64,000 bases of DNA from Methanobacterium sp. (GCF_038562635.1 NZ_JBCFBO010000001.1:1714643-1778642), one strand, 5' to 3'; positions 43,821 through 52,915 are shown, counted from the stretch's first letter. The notes: generated by a model not told the origin, from the sequence alone. Made by a program: numbers and translations.

Positions 43821-45089
43821 ATGTACGAAAATCAAAAATATGCTCTTAAAATCAAAGAAGTTACTAAAGAACATCATAGATGGATGGAAAATAGTATAAA
43901 CTTAATTGCAAGTGAAAATATAACCAGTATAGACGTAAGGGAAGCTCTAGCATCAGACCTATCCCACAGATATGCGGAAGGTTTACCATGTGAAAGGCTC
44001 TATGAAGGCTGTGAATACATAGACATAATTGAAAACTTAACAATTGACCTATCCAAAAAACTGTTTAATGCTGAACATGCTAATGTACAGCCAAATTCAG
44101 GGGTCGTTGCAAACTTAGCCTCATTTTTTGCCCTTACAAATTATAATGACCTCCTTATGGCATTAAATGTGCCTGTAGGTGGCCATATAAGCCATGCAGA
44201 AGTCAGTGCAGCCGGAATAAGGGGTTTAAGAATCAAATCACACCCATTCAACAGCGAAACAATGAACATCGATGCCGATGCTATGAAAAAAGAAATTATA
44301 AAAAACAAGCCCAAAATGGTTCTTCTTGGCGGTAGTTTATTCTTATTCCCTCACCCTGTAGAAGATGCACGTGAAGCAGCAGACGAAGTAGGTGCAAAAG
44401 TTATGTACGACGGAGCACATGTACTCGGTCTTATAGCTGGTGGCCAATTCCAGGACCCTCTTAAAGAAGGAGCTGATATTCTTGCTGGAAGTACCCACAA
44501 GACCTTCCCCGGTCCTCAAGGTGGTATGATCCTCTGCAAAGAAGACATAAAAGATAAAATAGACACAGCTGTATTCCCTGGAGTTGTAAGTAACCATCAC
44601 CTTCACCATGTAGCTGCATTAGGTATTAGTTTAGCAGAAATGCTTGAGTTCGGTGAAGATTATGCAAAACAGATAATTAAAAACGCTAAAGCTCTTGCAC
44701 AGAGCCTTTATGAACTTGGCTTTGATGTTCTCTGTGAAGACCTAGGATTTACAGAATCTCACCAGGTAGCTATGGATGTTAAGAAAGTAGGCAGTGCAGC
44801 TAAAATGGCAAAAGACATGGAAGCTAACAACATCATCCTTAACAAGAACTTACTCCCATGGGACGACCGTAAACGGACCGATGATCCATCCGGCATAAGG
44901 GTTGGTACACAGGAAATAACCCGCCGTGGATTAAAAGAAGCTCAAATGGAAGAAGTTGCAGAGTTCATCAAAAAAGTAGCCATGGAAGGTAAAGACGTTA
45001 AAGCGGAAGTTACAGAGTTCATGAACCAGTACAACACTGTACACTACTGTTTCAGAGAAGATTTAGCTTATAAATACATTGATTTCTAA
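43821..45089 (+). CDS. glyA: Serine hydroxymethyltransferase
   Basis: This PLP enzyme (422 residues from ATG 43821) interconverts serine and glycine using tetrahydromethanopterin as one-carbon carrier in methanogens. Motifs are NSINLIASENITS, SDLSHRYAEG, VMYDGAHVLGLIAGG, the Schiff-base lysine in AGSTHKTFPGPQGG, and PSGIRVGTQEITRRG. An upstream in-frame ATG at 43770 would add 17 residues. It has its own CGGAGGC, while 43821 has CGGAGGA six bases before it. The 43821 start fits the family's usual N-terminus better, but two RBSs in frame are unusual. The terminal region runs into array H. Confidence 0.93.
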   Translation: MYENQKYALKIKEVTKEHHRWMENSINLIASENITSIDVREALASDLSHRYAEGLPCERLYEGCEYIDIIENLTIDLSKKLFNAEHANVQPNSGVVANLASFFALTNYNDLLMALNVPVGGHISHAEVSAAGIRGLRIKSHPFNSETMNIDADAMKKEIIKNKPKMVLLGGSLFLFPHPVEDAREAADEVGAKVMYDGAHVLGLIAGGQFQDPLKEGADILAGSTHKTFPGPQGGMILCKEDIKDKIDTAVFPGVVSNHHLHHVAALGISLAEMLEFGEDYAKQIIKNAKALAQSLYELGFDVLCEDLGFTESHQVAMDVKKVGSAAKMAKDMEANNIILNKNLLPWDDRKRTDDPSGIRVGTQEITRRGLKEAQMEEVAEFIKKVAMEGKDVKAEVTEFMNQYNTVHYCFREDLAYKYIDF

Positions 45090-45104
45090 TTCAACTACTC
45101 CCCA

Positions 45105-45420
45105 AATCTTTTATTTTTCGGCGCGCCAAACACGAAGTGTTTGAGGGCTTTTTTCATAAAAAAAGCCGTCAAAAAATCTTCGATTTTTTGGGCCGCGAAT
45201 CGAAGATTCGCCGGGATTGATCAAAAAAATCCCTCGAAAATCTTAGCTTGCAAAATTTTTAATTTTGCAGCCCCAAAATTCTACGAATTTTGAGGGATTT
45301 TCGGGGCATGTGAAAATTTTCAATTTTCACGGTTGCGAAATTTCATTTCGCAAACATCAAAAACCTTTGTTTTTTGAAGGCCTCGCGAAAAAACTCTGTT
45401 TTTTCGCTGCGGTAGAAAGA
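45105..45420. repeat. Modular palindrome array H, nested
   Basis: Hairpins are CAAACAC/GTGTTTG (45127-45143), GGCTTTTTT/AAAAAAGCC (45146-45167), CAAAAAATC/GATTTTTTG (45170-45190), GCGAATC/GATTCGC (about 45195-45211), then a nested group. In the nested group CGAAAATC (45235-45242) and GATTTTCG (45296-45303) enclose GCAAAATT/AATTTTGC and CAAAATTC/GAATTTTG. There follow GTGAAAATT/AATTTTCAC (45310-45330) and GCGAAAT/ATTTCGC (45335-45351) with the GCAT, GGTT and AAACATC linkers of arrays C and D. The segment 45231-45306 is almost the reverse complement of array I. The array lies directly after glyA, and the T-rich start plus the GGCTTTTTT hairpin could end the glyA transcript. Confidence 0.87.
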
Positions 45421-45639
45421 AATCAACTATTTATTCCCTTTTTTAATATTTCATTAATTAAAAACAATCAAAATTAGAAATCAATATCTTTCTATTTTTT
45501 TAACTTTTCAATACTATTTCTATCAATTTTAAAGGCGAAATCAAATTCTCGATTATCTATCTAATTTTATAAATACCACTTTTCTCATATATTGAACAAA
45601 TTAAAGTTTACAATTTTAATACATTTACGAGGAGATTGA

Positions 45640-46332
45640 ATGAAAATAGCCTTTGGAATTACAGGAGCAGGTCACTTACTTTCAGACAGTGTTGAATTAG
45701 TGGAACAGTTAATGACAAAGCATGATGTAACTGTTTTACTTTCAAGTGCAGGAGAAGAAGTTCTCAAGATGTACGGACTTTACGAAAGAATAGAAACAAT
45801 AACAGGCGGATATTACAACGAATTAATCCGGGAAAAAGACCAGAGATTCAGTTATCCTATAACCGGACGATTTTCACTGGGGAAATATGATCTTCTCATT
45901 GTATCCCCTGCAACTTCAAATACCATTGGAAAAATTGTAAGTGGTATTGCAGATTCACTGGTTACAAATGCAGTCGCACAATCTGGAAAAGGCGGAGTTA
46001 AAACATGCATAATCCCAGTAGATCTTGAATCAGGGGATGTTGAAACCGTACTGCCATCCAAACTTGAATTAGATACATGTCAAAAATGTGAGCCATGTGC
46101 CGCTGCAGCCGCTTGTCCAGGCAATGCAATAACTCCAGGGGTTGAAATAGATCTCCTTAAATGTGAAGGCTGCGGTGCATGTGCAGCAGCATGCCCATTT
46201 TCAGCGATTTCTGCCGGGAAAATAATCACCATCCACATGAGGGAAATTGATATTGAAAACACCAAAAAACTCTATGAATTTGAAGGTATTGAAGTTTTAG
46301 AACATCCTTCTAATTTAAAAAATCTTTTTTAA
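45640..46332 (+). CDS. Flavoprotein with two ferredoxin-type clusters, DmrX/AfpA-like
   Basis: This 230-residue protein has an N-terminal flavoprotein domain with a Rossmann-like MKIAFGITGAGHLLSDSVEL and FMN-site SPATSNTIGKIVSGIADSLVTNA. Two [4Fe-4S] motifs follow (CQKCEPCAAAAACPGNAI and CEGCGACAAACPFSAI, about residues 147-190). The layout matches archaeoflavoproteins of the MJ0208 group and DmrX, a dihydromethanopterin reductase that uses reduced ferredoxin-like donors. In a methanogen it could make tetrahydromethanopterin, the cofactor used by GlyA just upstream. The reaction is inferred from the family. The gene is preceded by CGAGGAGA. Confidence 0.82.
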   Translation: MKIAFGITGAGHLLSDSVELVEQLMTKHDVTVLLSSAGEEVLKMYGLYERIETITGGYYNELIREKDQRFSYPITGRFSLGKYDLLIVSPATSNTIGKIVSGIADSLVTNAVAQSGKGGVKTCIIPVDLESGDVETVLPSKLELDTCQKCEPCAAAAACPGNAITPGVEIDLLKCEGCGACAAACPFSAISAGKIITIHMREIDIENTKKLYEFEGIEVLEHPSNLKNLF

Positions 46333-46599
46333 ACAGAAAGTAAAAATAATAAGTCCACTAAACCTTTATTTTTCCTACAGGATTTAATAAAGAACCATTC
46401 AGATTAAAAATATTAATTTTTATTACATTTCTTTTCCAAATATTACAACATATGGAACGCTCACACCCCGAATGTTGTGCAAACAATATCGCTTCATTTT
46501 CGTGTGTCACTGTTAATTAAATTGCATTTTTTTAAGATAAATCCCCTATAATCAATTAAACTACAATTTAACATAAAGTATAACTAATGCACAGGATCA
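46333..46599. other. AT-rich sequence left of array J
   Basis: There is no coding potential. T-rich sequence directly after the flavoprotein gene may be its terminator. An imperfect GTTGTGCAAACAA stretch near 46475 is the only notable base composition. Nothing else was seen. Confidence 0.4.
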
Positions 46600-46750
46600 T
46601 GGACATGTAAAAATCGCAATTTTTACGGTCACCAAAACCTTCGAAAACTGTTAAATCTTCGATTTGACGTATCGAAAATTGTAAATTTTCGAATGCTTTG
46701 TTTTCGAGGTTCCAAAAATCTCCGATTTTTGAAGACTGTCGGTTTTTGTG
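46600..46750. repeat. Modular palindrome array J, nested
   Basis: GTAAAAATCGCAATTTTTAC (46607-46626) is a perfect hairpin with the GGACAT and GGT linkers of the family. CACCAAAACC (about 46630-46639) and GGTTTTTGTG (46741-46750) form an imperfect outer pair. Within it TCGAAAAC (46641-46648) pairs with GTTTTCGA (46700-46707), which in turn encloses two hairpins (AAATC/GATTT and CGAAAATT/AATTTTCG). A further CAAAAATC/GATTTTTG hairpin sits between the arms on the right. The right edge is 37 bp before the next start codon. Confidence 0.82.
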
Positions 46751-46786
46751 AACATGAGCGTTAGAAACTTTTAAGAGGGTATCAAT

Positions 46787-47365
46787 ATGGCAGATCAAAA
46801 CCATCTGGAAAAGTATCGTGAAAAAAGAGATTTTGAAAACACTCCTGAACCATTTACAAGTGAAAAAGTTTCAGATAAGCCAAGATTTGTAGTACAAAAA
46901 CATGATGCAAGTAAACTCCATTATGATTTCAGGTTGGAAGTTAACGGTGTTTTAAAGTCCTGGGCAATTCCCAAGGGACCTTCTACAGATCCCAGTCAAA
47001 AAAGGCTTGCAGTCCCAACAGAAGACCATCCCTTGGACTATATTGATTTTGAGGGAGTTATTCCTGAGGGAAACTACGGCGCAGGCACTGTAATTGTCTG
47101 GGACACTGGCACTTATCACAACTTAAATGAAAAAAATGGCCACAAAATCAATATGGAAGAATCTATCAACAAGGGACACGTGGATATCTGGCTTGAAGGC
47201 CATAAACTTAAAGGGGGCTATGCCCTTATACGTACAGGAAAAGGAAACCGGAAATTCTGGCTTCTTTTGAAAAAGAAAGATGAAAAAGCAGATAAAAATA
47301 AAGACATCCTGATTGATCAGCCAGAATCTGTATTAAGCAGACGTACCATCGATGAGATCATATGA
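46787..47365 (+). CDS. LigD-type 3'-phosphoesterase domain protein
   Basis: This 192-residue protein consists essentially of the phosphoesterase (PE) domain of bacterial LigD. Hallmarks are FVVQKHDASKLHYDFRLEVNG (metal-binding His), LKSWAIPKGPSTDP, VPTEDHPLDYIDFEGVIPEGNYGAGTVIVWD and the C-terminal KFWLLLKKKDEKAD. In LigD this domain trims 3' ends carrying phosphate or a ribonucleotide before ligation during end joining. Stand-alone PE proteins are known in archaea. No Ku or ligase gene is nearby. The start follows AGAGGGT. It lies directly after array J. Confidence 0.9.
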   Translation: MADQNHLEKYREKRDFENTPEPFTSEKVSDKPRFVVQKHDASKLHYDFRLEVNGVLKSWAIPKGPSTDPSQKRLAVPTEDHPLDYIDFEGVIPEGNYGAGTVIVWDTGTYHNLNEKNGHKINMEESINKGHVDIWLEGHKLKGGYALIRTGKGNRKFWLLLKKKDEKADKNKDILIDQPESVLSRRTIDEII

Positions 47366-47433
47366 AAAATACGGCAAAAATGAATAAGTTTTTAAAAGTT
47401 TAAAAACAAATATGATAGCTAGGAGGTAGTGCA

Positions 47434-47829
47434 TTGGCCGAATCAGAAAATAGAGATTTAAATTATCTTATTGGTGAACTGGAAAATGGTGATTGGAGAA
47501 GAAGAGAAGATGCTGTAGAACTTCTTGCAGAATTAGCAGAACCCAAGGCTGTAGATCCTTTAATTAAAGCATTGAAAGATGAAGACTGTCATGTTAGAGA
47601 AGCTGCCGCTTTATCGCTTGGTATTTTCGAAGATAAAAAGGTTATTGCTCCACTAATTGAAGCACTGCATGATGAAAGGGCAAGTGTTCGATATGCTGCC
47701 GCAGTTGGCCTTTCTGGAGCTGGAGATAAGAGCGCTATAAATCCACTTGAAAAAGCGTCTAATGATGAAAATCCTGTGGTAAAAAAAGTTGCTCAGATGG
47801 CTCTAAATTCAATAAAAGAAAGACAATAG
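47434..47829 (+). CDS. HEAT-repeat protein
   Basis: This 131-residue protein starts with TTG at 47434, seven bases after AGGAGGT. It has four short HEAT/PBS-lyase-type repeats: WRRREDAVELLAELAEPKAV, DPLIKALKDEDCHVREAAAL, APLIEALHDERASVRYAAAV and NPLEKASNDENPVVKKVAQM. Such helical solenoids mediate protein-protein contacts. The partner is unknown. It follows the phosphoesterase gene by 68 bp in the same direction. Its stop is 30 bp from the end of the convergent DUF192 gene. Confidence 0.85.
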   Translation: MAESENRDLNYLIGELENGDWRRREDAVELLAELAEPKAVDPLIKALKDEDCHVREAAALSLGIFEDKKVIAPLIEALHDERASVRYAAAVGLSGAGDKSAINPLEKASNDENPVVKKVAQMALNSIKERQ

Positions 47830-47859
47830 AACCACCATATTACTTATTTTTAAATTTAT

Positions 47860-48252
47860 TTATTTAGCATTTTCACACGTAAAATCTAATTCATCCCCTA
47901 TTTCCGTACCTGATGACTCAATAGTGCCTTTTTCCATTTCTATGACATATTTTGCAGGATTTTTAGGAGTATAAGTTTTCCATGGATCAATTGAAATTAT
48001 ATCAACTACTTTTTTATCAACATCTGCAAAAATGATATCCAGAGGAAACCTTACAAAAAACATGTGAATAGCTGAACCACTTCGACTTCTACTACTTGGA
48101 AGCTTTAAAATTAGTCCACGTTTAAGTTCCTTTTTGAACATTGTTCCCCTTAATCTTGAGAAGAATGTATCTGCAATTTCGCTTTCGCCAAGTACAGTAG
48201 ATTTAGTTCTGTTCATTACTATAAGATGTTTACTATTTGGATAATTCTGCAT
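47860..48252 (-). CDS. DUF192 family protein
   Basis: This 130-residue protein has the DUF192 pattern: SRLRGTMFKKELKRGLILKLP, SAIHMFFVRFPLDIIFADVDKKVV and AKYVIEMEKGTIESSGTEIGDEL. The family has a small beta-barrel fold and is often exported in bacteria. Here there is no signal peptide, so a cytoplasmic location is expected. Function unknown. The gene is transcribed alone, convergent with the HEAT gene and divergent from mat, with which it shares the 218-bp promoter region. Confidence 0.85.
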   Translation of the reverse strand: MQNYPNSKHLIVMNRTKSTVLGESEIADTFFSRLRGTMFKKELKRGLILKLPSSRSRSGSAIHMFFVRFPLDIIFADVDKKVVDIISIDPWKTYTPKNPAKYVIEMEKGTIESSGTEIGDELDFTCENAK

Positions 48253-48340
48253 TTTAAAGCCTCTTTTTATAAATTAAAATTATATGCACATTTTCAATAA
48301 TCATATGACATTTAACATAAGTATTAAATTTTTTAGATTA

Positions 48341-48386
48341 TCTTACTCTATTCTTTATTAGTAGGGTAAGAATATATTTAAATATC
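48341..48386 (+). promoter_or_regulatory. Inverted repeat next to the mat TATA box
   Basis: TCTTACTC (48341-48348) and GGGTAAGA (48364-48371) form an inverted repeat with one mismatch, spaced 15 bp. It immediately precedes a TATA-like AATATATTTAAATA (48371-48384) about 90 bp upstream of the mat start. A position over the BRE is where an archaeal repressor would block initiation. The binding factor is unknown. Confidence 0.45.
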
Positions 48387-48470
48387 TTAAAAAATAAGAA
48401 CATATGAGATCACGGTTACTTTGACTTTACATTTTATGACGTATTTGTATAATTAAAAGGGAGGACATTT

Positions 48471-49703
48471 ATGAAAAAAAATATTTTCATTGAAAAGCTC
48501 ATTCAAAAACCAATTGAACAGCAAGAAATAGAGATAGTAGAAAGAAAAGGTATAGGACACCCCGATAGTATCAGTGACGGAATAGCAGAATCCGTAAGCA
48601 GAGCTTTATGCAATGCATATATCGAGCAGTTCGGAGAAATAATGCACCATAACACTGATGAAGTTCAAATTACAGCAGGAGAATCAGACCCAGTATTTGG
48701 CGGCGGAGATATAATCAAACCTATGGACATTCTCCTTACAGGAAGAGGAATAGCCGAATTCCATAATGAAAAAAATGGAAAATTAGAAATAAAGAAAATG
48801 GGCCTTGACAGAATAGCCATAGCTGCTGCAAAAGAATACTTACGAGAAAATATCATAAACCTCGATGTCGAAACTGCCACAGTCGTAGAATGTAAAATAG
48901 GACACGGATCAGGCGATTTAACAGACGTATTTAAAAGAAAAGGAGAAGCACCTTCATCTAACGATACATCATTTGGTGTAGGTTACGCGCCATTTTCAGA
49001 AACAGAGAATATAGTACTCGCTACAGAAAATATGCTAAACTCCCGAGACTTTAAAAAGAAATATCCTCAAGTAGGTGAAGATATTAAGGTTATGGGACTT
49101 AGAGACGATAACCATATCGTGCTTACAGTTGCTTCAGCCATGGTTTCAAAATATGTTAATGATCTTGACCATTATATCGATGTAAAAGCAAAAGTACACG
49201 ATGAAGTACAGAAACTTGCCGAAAAGTACACAGAAAGAAATGTAGAAGTTTATATAAACACTGCAGACATTCATGACCCAGAAAATCCTTCAGTTTATCT
49301 GACTGTTACTGGAACTTCCGCAGAAATGGGTGACGACGGTTCTGTAGGACGTGGAAACCGTGCAAACGGGTTAATAACACCAAACAGACCTATGTCCATG
49401 GAAGCAACTTCCGGAAAGAACCCAATAAACCACGTTGGTAAAATATACAACCTTTTATCAAATAAAATTGCAAATGATATAACTGAAGAAGTTGAAGGGG
49501 TAAAACAGGTACATATAATGCTTTTAAGCCAGATAGGAAAACCAATTAACCTTCCAAAGGCTGCAAGTGTCCAAATGATTCTGGAAAATGGATACCAGCT
49601 TGAAAATGTTAACAAGCAGGTAGAAGAAGTCACAGATTACTGGTTAGAAAATATAACAAGCATAACTGACATGCTTGTAGCTGGTAAAATCAGGACTTTC
49701 TAA
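48471..49703 (+). CDS. mat: S-adenosylmethionine synthase, archaeal type
   Basis: This 410-residue methionine adenosyltransferase of the archaeal class makes S-adenosylmethionine from methionine and ATP in the cytoplasm. Characteristic segments are VERKGIGHPDSISDGIAE, HHNTDEVQITAGESDP, FGGGDIIKPMDILLTGR, GHGSGDLTDVFKR and DDGSVGRGNRANGLITP, plus SMEATSGKNPINHVGKIY. Length is normal. GGGAGG precedes the ATG. An inverted repeat overlaps the promoter region upstream, so the gene may be regulated, perhaps by methionine or SAM status. Confidence 0.95.
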   Translation: MKKNIFIEKLIQKPIEQQEIEIVERKGIGHPDSISDGIAESVSRALCNAYIEQFGEIMHHNTDEVQITAGESDPVFGGGDIIKPMDILLTGRGIAEFHNEKNGKLEIKKMGLDRIAIAAAKEYLRENIINLDVETATVVECKIGHGSGDLTDVFKRKGEAPSSNDTSFGVGYAPFSETENIVLATENMLNSRDFKKKYPQVGEDIKVMGLRDDNHIVLTVASAMVSKYVNDLDHYIDVKAKVHDEVQKLAEKYTERNVEVYINTADIHDPENPSVYLTVTGTSAEMGDDGSVGRGNRANGLITPNRPMSMEATSGKNPINHVGKIYNLLSNKIANDITEEVEGVKQVHIMLLSQIGKPINLPKAASVQMILENGYQLENVNKQVEEVTDYWLENITSITDMLVAGKIRTF

Positions 49704-50059
49704 GCAAATTTTAAGTGAAAAGGTATATACAATGTATGATGCTTGAATATGCCCCTTAATCTCTTTTTTTTAGCGAATAAGTTTTATATAACTTATATTT
49801 TAAATATAATTAGCATAATTTCTAGTAATAGAAAATTCATTTTATAAATATGTAAAGTTATAGCGTATAGACCAAATATAAAGCTTCTATAATACATTTA
49901 ACCTTTTAAATAAGTCTATTTCTATTGAAATAGTTTAATATATACATTTAGCACATCATGAAAGTTAATTTCTTATAAATTTAAAATAAGTAAATATTTA
50001 TATTTACTTAGTACAATATTACCCCGTGTGAACTTGATAAGATTAAAAGGGGTGAAAAA
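49704..50059. other. AT-rich intergenic region between mat and the CARDB gene
   Basis: CTCTTTTTTTT after 49758 is a probable mat terminator. Further right are TATA-like tracts (AATATATACATTTAG near 49938 and AAATATTTATATTTAC near 49990). AGGGGTGA at 50047-50054 is the RBS of the next gene. No array hairpins are present. Confidence 0.5.
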
Positions 50060-52852
50060 TTGAAAAGGCAACTATTAATTTTAATTATTTTTTCTATATT
50101 AGCCTTGATAACGTGTGAAACAGCTTCAGCATCACCCGATTTAGCGGTAACTTCTGTAAATGTGACAAGTAATGTTTCACCAGGCAGTACAGTAACAATA
50201 AATGATACTGTGACTAATCAAGGTGATCAAGCAGCAGATGGATTCACTGTAGGCTATTACATACAGGATGAATATGCTGTAGTTAAAAAACCTGCTAGTC
50301 AGCGTAATGCATCTATTTATGGAGATAAAGTAGTCTGGTCTGATTACAGATATGATCGGCAGGAAAGTGATCTTTACTATAAAAATATTACAGGTACAGA
50401 AGACGGAGTTATTTATACTCCAGGTGATCAACTTAATCCTGCAATTTATGGAGATGTAATTGTATGGCAGGAAAATTTGTCCTGGTTAGGTAATTCTCAT
50501 TGGCAAATTCTGGGTTATAATATTCCAGGTAGAGATGATCCAATTAATGATAGTATATACCTATTATACAACACAACTTCTGATCAGATCAATCCATCAA
50601 TATATCAGGATAAAATAGTCTGGCAGCAGCAGAGATCAGACGGAAGCTGGGACATATATTTATATGACTTCCCAATCACAGACGATATCGCGATGCCCAA
50701 AGAGAAATGGATTACGCGAATAACTAAAGACGGTGCTAATCACATTAATCCGTATGTTAATGGAAATTACATTGTATGGCAGCAAGATAATGGAGACGGC
50801 ATCTGGAATATATACACATATGATCTTTCTACAGGAGATATAAATCGAGTATGTCAATCTTCAGAAAACCAGACTAATCCTGCGCTTTATGGAGATAACG
50901 TTGTCTGGCAGCAGTATAACACAACCAGTAAAAACTGGGACATATACATGTATGATCTTTCCGCAGATGAAGAAACCCAAATAACCCATAATACATCCAA
51001 CCATATTAATCCTGCAATTTACGGGGATAAGATAGTGTGGCAGGACAACAGGAACGGGAACTGGGACATATACATGTACGATTTAACTCTTGGAATTGAA
51101 AGGCAGTTAACTATAGACAAAGGGAACCAGATAAACCCTGCAATATATGATAATAAAGTTGTTTGGACTGATGATAGAAACAGTAATGAAGACATCTACA
51201 TGACAGATGACCTCACATTAGCACCAGAATATACTCGTTACGTTTCAGGTCTAGCAGCAGGAAAATCAGATAGTGCACTGACAAATATAACTTTACCATC
51301 GGATTTAAAAGCAAACGTCAATTATTACATACTAGTTATGGCAGATGCAGCGTACGATAACAGCGTTTCTGAATCTAACGAAAATAATAATATAAAATTC
51401 AGCGGTGCAATGATTGTACCTGATGCCGACCTCACAATGCCTTCAGTATCTGGGCCTGCTACAGCTCAAACAGGCGGATCAATGGTAGTAGTAAATACTG
51501 TGAAAAATATAGGGACCAAAAACTCAAATCCATTCCATGTCTATTTCTATCTCTCAAAAGACGGCACTACATTAAATACCAAGATTGGATCTAGATTTGT
51601 TTCAGGAGGTCTCAAAGCAGGTGCATCAAACACTGCATACACAAATCTTACAATTCCATCCAATATCTTTGGAAGCTATTATATTGTAGCAGTAGTTGAT
51701 CCTCTAAATAAAACATGTGAAACAAATAAATTAAACAATATTGTGGCTTCTTCAACCACTACAAATATATGTGCTCCAGATCTTGTTATTACATCAATAA
51801 GCACAGGAACAACCACATACAAAAGAGGAGACAAAATAACCATCCAAAACACAGTAAAAAACCAGGGAAGCTCCACATCAAAAGGTTTCTATGTTAACTT
51901 CTATCTCTCAAATGACAGCACTATTACCACATCTGACACCTACCTAGGACAAAGATACATATCAGGAGGTCTCAACGCGGGCATATCAAATACAGAATAC
52001 ACAAACTTTACAATCCCATATGATGCGTCTGGAAATTACTATATCGGGGCGATAGTTGACTCAACTAACACCGTATTTGAATCAGACGAATCAAACAATA
52101 TAAAAGCATTCTCAACTACCATAGAGGTATGTTCACCTGATCTTGTTATTACATCAATAAGCACCGGGACAACCACATACAAAAGAGGAGACAAAATAAC
52201 CATCCAAAACACAGTGAAAAACCAGGGGAAAATTGCATCAGGAGGATTTTATGTCAATTTCTATCTCTCAAATGACAGCAACATTACCACATCTGACACC
52301 TACCTAGGACAAAGATATATATCAGGTCTCAATGCAGGTGCATCAAATACAACAACCACAAGCTTTACAGTCCCATCCAGCCTATCTGGAAACTATTATA
52401 TTGGGGCGATAGTTGACTCAACCAACGCAGTTTTTGAATCAGACGAATCAAACAATATAGCGACCTATTCAAACACTATAAATGTAGTCCTTCCTGATCT
52501 TGTAGCTTCATCAGTAAGTGCAGGATCAACTTCGTACAGAAGAGGCAGCAAAATGACTATTAAAAACACAGTGAAAAACCAGGGAAAAGTTTCATCCGGA
52601 GGATTTTATGTCAAAATTTACATCTACCGAAGCTATAAAGGCAAAATAACTTCCATATACCTTGGTAGACGATACATTAGCTCACTTAAAGCAGGGGCAT
52701 CAAATACAGCGTACACTAAATTAACTATACCTTCAACTATAGCAAAAGGACTTTACTACTGCAAGATGGTAGTCGATACAGAAAACAAGGTATCAGAGTC
52801 CAGCAAATCAAACAATGTGATTAGCAGCGGAACATGGGTGAATATATTTTAA
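50060..52852 (+). CDS. Exported CARDB protein with an inserted beta-propeller
   Basis: This 930-residue protein (TTG start after AGGGGTGA) has a signal peptide at about 1-24. A CARDB domain begins at PDLAVTSVNV, breaks off after FTVGYYI (about 68), and resumes at EYTRYVSGLAAGKSD (about 392). The roughly 320 residues between form seven TolB/WD40-like blades, each with NPAIYGDKVVWQ and DIYMYD motifs. Four complete CARDB domains follow, of which 3 and 4 are nearly identical in DNA (about 51780-51870 and 52140-52230). The protein ends without a membrane helix, so it may be released or held by other surface components. CARDB domains are associated with adhesion in archaea and bacteria. Confidence 0.87.
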   Translation: MKRQLLILIIFSILALITCETASASPDLAVTSVNVTSNVSPGSTVTINDTVTNQGDQAADGFTVGYYIQDEYAVVKKPASQRNASIYGDKVVWSDYRYDRQESDLYYKNITGTEDGVIYTPGDQLNPAIYGDVIVWQENLSWLGNSHWQILGYNIPGRDDPINDSIYLLYNTTSDQINPSIYQDKIVWQQQRSDGSWDIYLYDFPITDDIAMPKEKWITRITKDGANHINPYVNGNYIVWQQDNGDGIWNIYTYDLSTGDINRVCQSSENQTNPALYGDNVVWQQYNTTSKNWDIYMYDLSADEETQITHNTSNHINPAIYGDKIVWQDNRNGNWDIYMYDLTLGIERQLTIDKGNQINPAIYDNKVVWTDDRNSNEDIYMTDDLTLAPEYTRYVSGLAAGKSDSALTNITLPSDLKANVNYYILVMADAAYDNSVSESNENNNIKFSGAMIVPDADLTMPSVSGPATAQTGGSMVVVNTVKNIGTKNSNPFHVYFYLSKDGTTLNTKIGSRFVSGGLKAGASNTAYTNLTIPSNIFGSYYIVAVVDPLNKTCETNKLNNIVASSTTTNICAPDLVITSISTGTTTYKRGDKITIQNTVKNQGSSTSKGFYVNFYLSNDSTITTSDTYLGQRYISGGLNAGISNTEYTNFTIPYDASGNYYIGAIVDSTNTVFESDESNNIKAFSTTIEVCSPDLVITSISTGTTTYKRGDKITIQNTVKNQGKIASGGFYVNFYLSNDSNITTSDTYLGQRYISGLNAGASNTTTTSFTVPSSLSGNYYIGAIVDSTNAVFESDESNNIATYSNTINVVLPDLVASSVSAGSTSYRRGSKMTIKNTVKNQGKVSSGGFYVKIYIYRSYKGKITSIYLGRRYISSLKAGASNTAYTKLTIPSTIAKGLYYCKMVVDTENKVSESSKSNNVISSGTWVNIF

Positions 52853-52915
52853 ATCAGGGATCTCAAGCTAGCTTGAGAAGAGGGGCAAATACCTCCCTCT
52901 AAATTCTTTATTATA
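52853..52915 (+). terminator. Double hairpin after the CARDB gene
   Basis: A perfect 18-bp palindrome TCTCAAGCTAGCTTGAGA occupies 52861-52878. It is directly followed by AGAGGG (52879-52884) pairing with CCCTCT (52895-52900), then AAATTCTTTATT. It lies 8 bp after the stop codon. The hairpins probably define or protect the 3' end of the transcript. Confidence 0.6.
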
